A stretch of DNA of 64,000 bases from Sulfobacillus benefaciens (lineage in GTDB: Bacteria; Bacillota; Sulfobacillia; Sulfobacillales; Sulfobacillaceae), in contig PXYW01000009.1 of assembly GCA_003023695.1 (NCBI GenBank), positions 35,110-99,109 on the forward strand. The letters are read 5' to 3'. The notes beneath the pieces are model-generated. The model ran no database searches, had not been told where the DNA came from, and saw nothing but the letters and a program-made list of their open reading frames with translations. Positions 54,473 to 62,035 of the stretch are shown here, piece by piece (the stretch's first letter is position 1; every line of letters begins with the position of its first letter). Made by a program: the position numbers and the translations under genes.

Positions 54473-54900
54473 CACACATCACCTACCGAGTCATGATTTG
54501 CATCAAGGCTCTCTTTGGGCCATTCAAACTCAATTTTCAAACCGCTGGTCAATGCATTGGTACCCGAGAAGAAGTCAATGACAGACACCATTTCTACCAA
54601 CTCTTCGTCGGTAATTCCCATCTTTCGCAACGCGAAAGAGTGACTGTCAATTCAGTAACTACAGCGATTGACCATGCTTACCGCAAGAGCTAACATCTCT
54701 TTGACGCGCAAATCAATGCTCCCTTGCAACATGATGCTACGGTAGCGCTCCCAGTTCGCTTTGAGGTACTCAGGCTGGATGGCCATCACGCGCCAAATCA
54801 CAGGAATGTGATCCCACCCGCGTACCCTTTTCATTTCCTCAAATACTTCTTTGACCAAACCAGTGGCATCCTCTTCCCGAATTCCTTCAACCAAGCCCAT
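54472..54900 (-). CDS. AhpD/CMD-family protein with in-frame UGA at the active site: candidate selenoprotein
   Basis: Read through one TGA (54652-54654), the frame encodes 142 residues of the AhpD/carboxymuconolactone-decarboxylase family. E68 (LRVKEMLALAV), C80 and H87 match the AhpD Glu, CxxC and His spacing (12 residues Glu to Cys; Cys, x, x, TGA, three residues, His): CSY-TGA-IDSHSFALRKMG. The TGA stands exactly for the second, peroxide-reactive Cys. Downstream residues stay family-like to a TGA that overlaps the Dabb start. A SECIS-like hairpin follows the first TGA. ATG has AGGAGG upstream and lies 16 bp after the glutamine-synthetase-like gene. The alternative is a nonsense mutation. 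Confidence 0.72.
54621..54639 (-). promoter_or_regulatory. Candidate bacterial SECIS hairpin
   Basis: On the minus strand TCTTTCGC-GTT-GCGAAAGA is a perfect 8-bp stem with a 3-base loop. The loop begins 20 nt after the UGA, and its first base is G. The consensus I recall for bacterial SECIS elements is a loop 16-37 nt after UGA, 3-14 nt long, with G among its first two bases. SelB would bind here. Chance hairpins in GC-rich coding sequence are possible. Confidence 0.6.
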
Positions 54901-54916
54901 AATTTGTGTGCACCTC

Positions 54917-56254
54917 CTAAAACAGTTCGCGATATTCTCGAATTTCCCAATCGGTCACGTGATCGGCAAACCGATTCAATTCATTCATCTTTAAAGCACT
55001 ATAACTTTGGACAAAGTCGGCTCCTAGATACTCAATCAATTCATCATCCGCGTTAAGGGCGGCTAATGCCTCGCCAAGATCGCGTGGCAACGAAGGTGCC
55101 GATGAAAGGGCGTACGCGTCTTGGTTTTCTACGGGTGCCGGTGCTGGGAGCTTCCTACGAATGCCGTCTAAACCTGCGGCGTACATGGCCGCCATCATGA
55201 GATACGGATTCATATCAGCTCCAGGCAAGCGATTTTCCAAGTGTGTTCCTTGGCCGCGGGCACCGGGAACGCGGATCATACACATGCGGTTCTCCAAACC
55301 CCACGTCACATTACTGGGAGCAAAGGTATAAGGCCGTAGGCGATGATACGAATTAATCGTTGGATTGGCTAAAGCGGATATAGCTTTGGCATGGTAAAGC
55401 TGTCCTGCGATGAAGTGTCTGGCTAAATCACTAAGACCATCAGCAGCGTTAGCATCGTAAAAAGCGTTCTGCCCTGTCTCTTTGTCATATAACGAATGGT
55501 GAAAATGACTACCGCTGCCGCTAAGTCCCGTTAGGGGTTTTGTCATAAATGTCGCCAAAAGTCCACGTTGCGCCATCATTTCCTTTATCGCCGACTTAAA
55601 AGTAAACGCAGCATCTGCTTGTCCCACACCCCACTGGGGGTTCATGGAAATTTCGAATTGTCCCGGACCATACTCGGTATTGGCAGCTTCTACATGAATC
55701 CCCACCGCCGCTAAACCTACTGTGATATCGTACAAAATGTCATCGACTTCTCCCTGCTTAACCTCGGAATAACATTGGAGGCCTGTCCAGGTCGGTTCAT
55801 AGCCCGATTGGTCGTATTGCTTGAAGATATAAAACTCTAGCTCAGCAGCTCCATAGGTCTTCAAGCCCTCGCGATCCAATTCGTTCAATACCCTCTTTAA
55901 CACCGAACGCGGGGCAACATTTACCGGTTCGCCCTCCAACGTGTAAAGATCGGCAATGACCCGGGCGCTTTTTTTAGCCCATGGAATCACTTTAAAGGTC
56001 CCGGGGTCAATTTTTAGAAGCCAACTGCCATAGCCACCGGAAAATCCTGCTCCAGCAGACAACACAAAATTAGCCGAAGTGTCCACCGATAGCATGGCTG
56101 ACGGATATTGGACACCCTTTTCCGCCACGGTGTCGCGAAAAAACTTGACGGGGATATTGCGCGCACGGGCCACGTTGGCATTGTCGTTGAACACCACACG
56201 TACGATCTCAATGTCATTTTCTTCAATCAATCGATTAATTGTGTCCATGTTCAT
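54917..56254 (-). CDS. Glutamine-synthetase-like enzyme (gamma-glutamyl-amine ligase type)
   Basis: 445 residues with the GS catalytic barrel: AAELEFYIFKQYDQSG, TEYGPGQFEISMNP (metal Glu), GSGSHFHHSLYDKETG and NPTINSYHRLRP. RVPGARGQGTHLENRLPGADMNPYLMMA supplies substrate Arg and Glu. The N-terminal beta-grasp is short (IVRVVFNDNANVARARNIP). PuuA/GlnA4-like enzymes join glutamate to putrescine, ethanolamine or other amines instead of ammonia. ATG at 56254 follows AAGGAGTG; the much longer frame to 56518 is not real. It heads an operon with the AhpD-like, Dabb and permease genes. Confidence 0.84.
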   Translation of the reverse strand: MNMDTINRLIEENDIEIVRVVFNDNANVARARNIPVKFFRDTVAEKGVQYPSAMLSVDTSANFVLSAGAGFSGGYGSWLLKIDPGTFKVIPWAKKSARVIADLYTLEGEPVNVAPRSVLKRVLNELDREGLKTYGAAELEFYIFKQYDQSGYEPTWTGLQCYSEVKQGEVDDILYDITVGLAAVGIHVEAANTEYGPGQFEISMNPQWGVGQADAAFTFKSAIKEMMAQRGLLATFMTKPLTGLSGSGSHFHHSLYDKETGQNAFYDANAADGLSDLARHFIAGQLYHAKAISALANPTINSYHRLRPYTFAPSNVTWGLENRMCMIRVPGARGQGTHLENRLPGADMNPYLMMAAMYAAGLDGIRRKLPAPAPVENQDAYALSSAPSLPRDLGEALAALNADDELIEYLGADFVQSYSALKMNELNRFADHVTDWEIREYRELF

Positions 56255-56444
56255 GCACTTCACTCCTTGGGGGATTGTCACAAATGAAATTGGGATTCCA
56301 TTAACAATTATTCGAGAAGCAAAGGCGATTTCCCTTTTAATCGTTGACCGCAATGCAAATTTTTTTGACAACAGCAGGAGATTCTCATTCGACCCCGAAT
56401 GTTCATAGATTGCTGGCACTTTACACCAAACTGGGGAGGAAATT

Positions 56445-57782
56445 ATGAACAGCAACGACATTATTTCCGCAGTCGACCAACACCACCTGCAGTTCGTACG
56501 TTTCTTGTATTGCGACAACGGCGGAATTATTCGAGGAAAATCAGCATATTATCCGACACTGCCTGCACGTCTTGCCAGTGGCATTGGTTTAACAGTGGCC
56601 ATGCAAGCCATGAACAGCCTCGATCAGCTGCAAGACATCCCAGAGATGGGGCCTGTAGGCGAAATTCGTCTGGTTCCAGATCCGGAGAGCTTTCGTATTC
56701 TGCCTTATGCACCAGCTACTGGCGCCATACTGACCACCATGGTTGACCTGGAAGGCAATCCTTGGGGAGGGTGCCCACGAAATTTCTTAAATCGTATGGT
56801 TCAGCGAGCTCAATCTCGGAATTTAAATATCCAGGCCAGCATCGAAAACGAATTCAGTCTCGTCGACAGTGAGGGAAACCCTTGGGACGATACTTTGTGT
56901 TTTGCGTCCCTAGGCATGTTGACATCACAGGATTTTGTCGCCGACGTGGCCCAAGCCTTAGAATCACAAGGGATTATGCTGGAACAGTATTACCCCGAAT
57001 TAGGTGCGGGGCAACACGAAGTCTCCGTCAGACATGCGCCCGTAATGGACGCCGCTACTCAACAAATTTATATTCGGGAGACCATCCGCGCTATAGCGCG
57101 AAAGCATGGATTACGGGTTTCCTTTGCGCCTAAACCCTTCTTAGATCAGGCAGGAAATGGCGGCCACATCCATTTCAGCGCTACTGACGAATCTGGCCAC
57201 AATTTATTTTATAGTGCATCAGATCCTTACCATCTAAGCCCCCTAGGATACCACTTTATGGCTGGCATTTTGCATCACCTTCCAGCCCTCTTGGGTTTGA
57301 CCACGCCGACCGTCAATTCGTATCAACGATTGACTCCCAATACCTGGAGTTCCAGTTACGCGTGTTGGGGACCAGATAACCGAGAAGCCCCATTGCGCGT
57401 GGCATCTCCCATGAAAACCCAAGTTTCTCAAAGTATCAATGTGGAATTCAAACCTGCGGACCTGACAGCCAATCCTTACCTGGCATTGGGTGGGTTAATT
57501 GCGGCGGGTATCGATGGAATTGATCACCAGATGGACCCGGGGGAGCCGATGCTGGCTAATCCAGGGCAATTGGCTGAAGCTGAACGGGCCGCGAAAAATA
57601 TCCTCAGGCTCCCCACCAACCTTGACCAGGCTTTAGAGGCGCTTTCCAATGATACCCTGCTGCTTGATGCCTTAGGCCCGCTATTGAGCCAGAGCTACTT
57701 GGCTGTGAAACGCTCAGAATCCGACTTTTACCGCGGAAAGTCTGAAGAAGACATCGCGACATACCATAGATTTCGATATTAA
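56445..57782 (+). CDS. Second glutamine-synthetase-like enzyme (divergent paralogue)
   Basis: 445 residues, the same length as its divergent neighbour. The barrel motifs are ENEFSLVDSEGNPWDD, PELGAGQHEVSVRHAP, GNGGHIHFSATDESG, TPTVNSYQRLTPNTWSSSYACWG and NREAPLRVAS, then VEFKPADLTANPYLALGGLIAAG. The N-domain has VRFLYCDNGGIIRGKSAY, typical of FluG/GlnT-like ligases. GGGGAGGAAATT precedes the ATG. The substrate should be an amine or amide-forming nitrogen compound; the two paralogues may use different amines or act as a heteromer. Confidence 0.84.
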   Translation: MNSNDIISAVDQHHLQFVRFLYCDNGGIIRGKSAYYPTLPARLASGIGLTVAMQAMNSLDQLQDIPEMGPVGEIRLVPDPESFRILPYAPATGAILTTMVDLEGNPWGGCPRNFLNRMVQRAQSRNLNIQASIENEFSLVDSEGNPWDDTLCFASLGMLTSQDFVADVAQALESQGIMLEQYYPELGAGQHEVSVRHAPVMDAATQQIYIRETIRAIARKHGLRVSFAPKPFLDQAGNGGHIHFSATDESGHNLFYSASDPYHLSPLGYHFMAGILHHLPALLGLTTPTVNSYQRLTPNTWSSSYACWGPDNREAPLRVASPMKTQVSQSINVEFKPADLTANPYLALGGLIAAGIDGIDHQMDPGEPMLANPGQLAEAERAAKNILRLPTNLDQALEALSNDTLLLDALGPLLSQSYLAVKRSESDFYRGKSEEDIATYHRFRY

Positions 57783-57881
57783 TAGTTCAACACTGAAACG
57801 TTTGATTGATGAACATGCTGACATGGACAATATGACGCTTAGGACAGCAACTGTATGATTTTGAGGAAAGGGCGTGAAATA

Positions 57882-58427
57882 ATGGTTCGCGACTTACCTC
57901 CCGTTATTCCGTCGGTATGGACTGTCACGCAAAGAGATCACGCAACCCTATCCCCATGGCCATTAGTGCATGTAGCTGGTGGCGGTCTAAAAACCATCAA
58001 AGAGTTCGTGAAACCCCTTTTAGACGCCAAGAAAACGGTATGGATCCATCCAGACATGATTGCCGGGTTAGCTAAAGATCGCGAAGGCCTCGAGGTGATT
58101 CATTCACTAATACACCCGTCCGCCATCACCACGAGTAATCTCGCACTAGCACGTCAAGTCACTCAGTTGCGACTCACGTTAGTGTTGCGGGTATTTATCC
58201 ATGACACTCAAAGTTTGGAGTCTAGTCTTGCAGCGATAGACCGCTTACGCCCAGATGTCGTATGTTGCCTGCCCGCAGTAGTATACCCCCTCATTCGTCA
58301 AGAACTGAACCAACGAGGCATTCCGGTAGTCGCAGCTGGGTTGGTGCGCTCGCTATTGACTCGCGATCATCTGATTGAGATGGGTGCTAGCGTCGAGATT
58401 GGGCAAGCAAAATTATGGTCCCAATAA
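57882..58427 (+). CDS. glpP: GlpP-family transcription antiterminator
   Basis: About 181 residues of the GlpP family: PPVIPSVWTVTQRDHATLS, KTVWIHPDMIAGLAKDREGLEVIHSLIHPSAITTSN, VLRVFIHDTQSLESSLAAI and RPDVVCCLPAVVYPLI. GlpP binds glycerol-3-phosphate and then the nascent leader RNA to prevent termination. Here it stands before deoC and a sugar carrier, with a terminator-like hairpin in between, not beside glpFKD. ATG at 57882 has GAGGAAAGG upstream. Known family function is clear; the target here is inferred. Confidence 0.82.
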   Translation: MVRDLPPVIPSVWTVTQRDHATLSPWPLVHVAGGGLKTIKEFVKPLLDAKKTVWIHPDMIAGLAKDREGLEVIHSLIHPSAITTSNLALARQVTQLRLTLVLRVFIHDTQSLESSLAAIDRLRPDVVCCLPAVVYPLIRQELNQRGIPVVAAGLVRSLLTRDHLIEMGASVEIGQAKLWSQ

Positions 58428-58507
58428 ATTCGTATTTGCTATACCGCCAAAGAAGGAATGGTTTGCCCGTGTAGCGAATATGGTTTCATGGAAGCTTAGA
58501 GTACAAG

Positions 58508-58543
58508 AGGCCCTTCCGAGCAGTTTTGCTGCGGGGAGGGCCT
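58508..58543 (+). terminator. Terminator or attenuator between glpP and deoC
   Basis: AGGCCCT (58508-58514) pairs with AGGGCCT (58537-58543), with further inner pairs CC/GG and GCAG/CTGC, and a TTTGTT tract follows. Upstream, GCTATAC (58438-58444) can pair with GTGTAGC (58469-58475), including one wobble. The pair of structures in a 215-bp leader fits antitermination by GlpP, but a simple operon terminator is also possible. Confidence 0.5.
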
Positions 58544-58642
58544 TTGTTATGACAAAACCACCTTATTACAAGATGGCTTCAAGCAGAGATCGTAAGCCGT
58601 GCTAAACACGAAGGTAAAGCTTCTCGAAAGGAGACTTTAACC

Positions 58643-59296
58643 ATGACTTTAGAAGCAGCCATCGATCATTCAGTTTTGAAACCCAATGCTACCACGGAAG
58701 AGATTATCCACGGGGCTCAATTATGTATGGATTATCATTTTGCGGCATACTGTGTAAATTCATCCAATGTTGCTGTGGCAGCCGATTCCCTTTACGGTTC
58801 GCAGATCCCGGTCGCGGCCACAATCGCCTTCCCCTTTGGATCGGTAACAACCAACGCAAAGGCCCAAGAAACGTATGATGCAATGCGCCTTGGTGCGCGT
58901 GAAATTGACATGGTCGCAAATATCGGGTGGATATTGGAAAACAACTGGATAGGCGTCACTGAAGACATCAAGGCTGTTGTTGATGCTGCTTCAGGTGCTC
59001 CAGTAAAGGTCATCATCGAAACCGGATACCTCACCCGCGACCACATCCGGTTTGCGATTGAAGCCATTGCCAACGCGGGAGCTCATTACGTGAAGAACTC
59101 TACAGGATTTGGTCCTAAAGGTGCTGATGTTGAAGAGATGTCATGGATCCGCAAGGTTACGCCAGCACATCTCGGAGTAAAAGCAGCTGGTGGCGTGCGA
59201 ACACGTTCCCAGGCCGTCGAATTGATTAACCACGGTATTAATCGTATCGGAACCAGTGCAGGACCCGCCTTGGTAAAGAAAGGAGACAACCAATGA
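58643..59296 (+). CDS. deoC: Deoxyribose-phosphate aldolase
   Basis: A 217-residue class I aldolase. The Schiff-base Lys is K151 in AHYVKNSTGFGPKGA, the catalytic Asp is D89 in AREIDMVANIG, and the second Lys is in LGVKAAGGVRT. The usual KTSTG is KNSTG here. It splits 2-deoxyribose-5-phosphate to acetaldehyde and glyceraldehyde-3-phosphate. GAAAGGAGACTTT precedes the ATG. Its stop overlaps the MFS carrier's start, so deoC and the carrier are coupled. Confidence 0.93.
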   Translation: MTLEAAIDHSVLKPNATTEEIIHGAQLCMDYHFAAYCVNSSNVAVAADSLYGSQIPVAATIAFPFGSVTTNAKAQETYDAMRLGAREIDMVANIGWILENNWIGVTEDIKAVVDAASGAPVKVIIETGYLTRDHIRFAIEAIANAGAHYVKNSTGFGPKGADVEEMSWIRKVTPAHLGVKAAGGVRTRSQAVELINHGINRIGTSAGPALVKKGDNQ

Positions 59297-60597
59297 CCAC
59301 ACATAAGCGTTATTGGGTTTTCGGGTTGATGTTTTTTGCTATCTTTATCAATTATATGGACCGTGTCAATTTTTCGGTATCGATTCCCGCCATTCGTCAC
59401 CAATTTAATTTTTCACTGGAACAAATGGGCACGATTGCATTTGTGTTTACGATTGTTTATGCATTATTTAACTTCCCTGGAGGCTACATTGCAGATCGTT
59501 TGGGTATACGGTTAGGTATGGTAACTTCTTTAGGTTGGTGGTCGCTATTTACGATTATGACGGCTTTCTCCGGGTCGTTTATGGGATGGTTGTGGATTCG
59601 GGGATTAATGGGCGCTGGCGAGGCCCCCATTTGGGCCATTAATAGCAAATCGTCACGTACGTGGGCCGCTCCCCAAGAACGTTCTCGAGCATTTACCATT
59701 CCAGGATCAGGTCAATATTTAGGTCCCACAATTGGCACCCTGTTGGCTGGATGGATCGTCGTCCGTTTTGGGTGGCAATGGTCCTTCATCTCCTTTGGAA
59801 TTCTAGGGATCGCGTTTTTACCGGTTTGGTGGGCCGTCGTTCGCAATACTCCCAAAGAGGACCCTCGGGTTTCACAAGCAGAGCGTGAAAAGATTGGCAT
59901 TCCTCCTGTACAGTCGCAAAAAGGAGATTGGGAAGCTGCCCTACGCGTGGTGTTCAGTAGAACAGGGTTGGGAGTGCTGCTAACCTTTTTAACTTTTGGG
60001 TATATACTCTTTACCTTTATCACTTGGGTGCCAAGCTATATGTACTACACGTTCCACATCGGCATTATCAAAAGCGCGGCGTGGTCTAGTATTGGTTTTG
60101 CTGCCGGCTTTATAGGATTTCTTCTATCGGGTCCCTTTAACGACGCGTTAACGCATCGGTTTGATCGCTTAAAAGCGCGAAGAATAGGGTCTGGACTCCC
60201 CATGACCGCAATGATCGTTGCCGTATCGTTGTCCCTATGGTCAGCAAGTGCTCATTCGACAGTTGGCACTGCGTTATTCATTGGGCTTGCGCAGTTTTGC
60301 ATGAATCTCACTGTTGGGTCATGGGCGGTAAACGCGATAGATATTGCACCGAGCCCCGAATCCTCAGGCCTGGTCTATGGTATATACAACGGAGTATTGA
60401 ATGTGATGGGGGCATTCAATGCCCTTATTTTGACGTGGTTAGCCACGCGCTGGGGATTCCCTGCTGCCTTTGGGAGTGCGATCTTCTTTATGCTTCTCTT
60501 TTTGGTAGGGATCTTGTTTGTCATCGACCGCCCCTCTTATGAGCGTTTGGTGGCAAAAGGATCTAGTGCCTTTGAAGTGACTGCTAGCCACGATTAA
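59293..60597 (+). CDS. MFS transporter (anion:cation symporter family)
   Basis: A 434-residue, 12-helix carrier. It starts FAIFINYMDRVNFSVSIPAI, the YxDRxxxSxxxP signature of the ACS family (GudP, ExuT, glucarate/hexuronate/phthalate symporters). The cytoplasmic A-loop follows: GGYIADRLGIRLG. RSRAFTIPGSGQYLGPTIGTLLAG is also typical. Given deoC upstream it may import a sugar acid or deoxy-sugar derivative; the substrate cannot be read. It ends at a strong terminator. Confidence 0.88.
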   Translation: MTTHKRYWVFGLMFFAIFINYMDRVNFSVSIPAIRHQFNFSLEQMGTIAFVFTIVYALFNFPGGYIADRLGIRLGMVTSLGWWSLFTIMTAFSGSFMGWLWIRGLMGAGEAPIWAINSKSSRTWAAPQERSRAFTIPGSGQYLGPTIGTLLAGWIVVRFGWQWSFISFGILGIAFLPVWWAVVRNTPKEDPRVSQAEREKIGIPPVQSQKGDWEAALRVVFSRTGLGVLLTFLTFGYILFTFITWVPSYMYYTFHIGIIKSAAWSSIGFAAGFIGFLLSGPFNDALTHRFDRLKARRIGSGLPMTAMIVAVSLSLWSASAHSTVGTALFIGLAQFCMNLTVGSWAVNAIDIAPSPESSGLVYGIYNGVLNVMGAFNALILTWLATRWGFPAAFGSAIFFMLLFLVGILFVIDRPSYERLVAKGSSAFEVTASHD

Positions 60598-60601
60598 TAC
60601 T

Positions 60602-60634
60602 AAAGTCGGCGTGATCTTTGCTCACGCCGACTTT
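60602..60634. terminator. Strong bidirectional terminator after the MFS gene
   Basis: AAAGTCGGCGTGA and TCACGCCGACTTT make a perfect 13-bp stem with a 7-base loop, 4 bases after the stop and between converging genes. A short T-rich tail follows. Confidence 0.85.
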
Positions 60635-60665
60635 CTTGTGTTCCGGCATCTCATAAGGCATCATT

Positions 60666-61778
60666 TCATAGGGAATACAACGCTTTACAGTTACTCCAGC
60701 ATATCATCGATGCCCATTTATAAGCCGTGCTGGGCGAGACATGATGCTCCTTTACCGCTTTGTCGAGAAACTGGTCAATACCGCGCCTCCATAACTGTGC
60801 GCCCATAAAAAAGCTTTCCGGCCGAGAATGGGCATCGGATGCAAACAAGAATCGGGTTGTCGGCGCCAATTCCAATGCTTCGCTGATAACTCGCGAGGCT
60901 CCACTAGCAGCCAATGGGACGGCAAGAGAGACATCGAAATAAACCCCTGGATAAACGGATGCCAGGTATCCTGCTTCTCGATGAAAAGGATACGTGTGCA
61001 GGAGTACCACATGTAATCCCTCGCTAAGGTACCTTTCAAGGTACTCTCGAAGTAACAAGGGGTTTCCTTTGGCCAGATCCGTGTCTGGGTCGCCATACCC
61101 CGTATGAAACTGCACGGTTAGACCCTCCGTGATCAATGTTGGCGTAAGTGACCATAACAGATAGTTCAGCAAGTCCGCATCAGTTAGTCTAGTGATACCT
61201 CCCGCTTTCATGGCGCGGTATGCTGCTTGAGCCGTTTCTTTCTCCACCGGGTGTACAAACAGCCCCGAACGGTATGCAATAATTGACTTGACACCGACAT
61301 ATCCCTCTGTTCTAGCTGTTTGCACAGTATTCTTGACGGCCATTATCCAGTCCTCAACATGGTCAAAACGGGCAATAAGTTGTTCGGCCATTGTTTCCAA
61401 TCGTAAAATTGGCAACATGTCTAGACCCATCGCCGATTTTAAATCGCCGATCTCCCATGCGTCTGGCGGCTGATAGCCTGTATCAATCAGTAACTTCTCG
61501 TAGCCCGCAGCCAAAAACAGGCCACGACAATATGCCTCATAATCTACTGATCCCAAGGCTAACTGCACGGAAGATTCATCACACTCCGTTCCCAAGTGCG
61601 ATGCGGCAACAGAAATAGCTTCTTGATATGTCACGGTCTGGCGAATGTCCGATATCGGATAGTCTCCTCGGGCTTCAGTGAGAGCACGGCCCAATCGTTC
61701 CAAATCGGCCGCATGCTTAGGTTGCACTAACACATGACAGTGATGATCCCATAACGGTACTTTATCAGTCCAACTCAT
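60666..61778 (-). CDS. Amidohydrolase (FluG N-terminal-like, amidohydrolase 2 family)
   Basis: About 370 residues of TIM-barrel hydrolase. VPLWDHHCHVLVQP near the start gives the HxH metal pair, TVQFHTGYGDPD and VVLLHTYPFHREAGYLA supply the middle His residues, and FLFASDAHSRPESFF gives the catalytic Asp. This subgroup is fused to glutamine-synthetase-like domains in fungal FluG and some bacterial proteins, and two such ligases lie 4-6 kb away. ATG at 61778 has GAAAGGG upstream; the frame to 61880 is longer than the domain. The substrate may be a gamma-glutamyl or amidated intermediate. Confidence 0.78.
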   Translation of the reverse strand: MSWTDKVPLWDHHCHVLVQPKHAADLERLGRALTEARGDYPISDIRQTVTYQEAISVAASHLGTECDESSVQLALGSVDYEAYCRGLFLAAGYEKLLIDTGYQPPDAWEIGDLKSAMGLDMLPILRLETMAEQLIARFDHVEDWIMAVKNTVQTARTEGYVGVKSIIAYRSGLFVHPVEKETAQAAYRAMKAGGITRLTDADLLNYLLWSLTPTLITEGLTVQFHTGYGDPDTDLAKGNPLLLREYLERYLSEGLHVVLLHTYPFHREAGYLASVYPGVYFDVSLAVPLAASGASRVISEALELAPTTRFLFASDAHSRPESFFMGAQLWRRGIDQFLDKAVKEHHVSPSTAYKWASMICWSNCKALYSL

Positions 61779-62035
61779 AATGTCGACCCTTTCTTCCAAA
61801 TCCCAAGTGTGTCCCATGAGTTGATACGCCGTAAATGACTTTTTTTCCTGCCATAACCCGTTCATTAATTGGATTTTCAACTGTGGGACCTTAGAGGGTT
61901 GCCGCGATAAATTTGTTGAACAGTGCTCAACAGGGAATCAAGAGGTTGCAATGATAAGGAGTAAGATGCAATCCAAACATACCGCTATTTTCATTAGGCT
62001 CGATAAATGATTGTAGGAAGGGATTGTCGTAGTAG

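Noticed and set aside
54652..54654. Treating the AhpD-like gene as an ordinary 82-residue protein or simple nonsense pseudogene
   Set aside because: The stop falls on one catalytic residue, downstream codons remain family-like, the true stop is coupled to the next gene and a SECIS-like stem follows. A nonsense mutation or read error still cannot be excluded without selB/selC evidence.
56255..56518. N-terminal extension of the first glutamine-synthetase-like gene up to 56518
   Set aside because: The extension runs into the divergent ligase gene and reads unlike the family, while AAGGAGTG precedes ATG at 56254.
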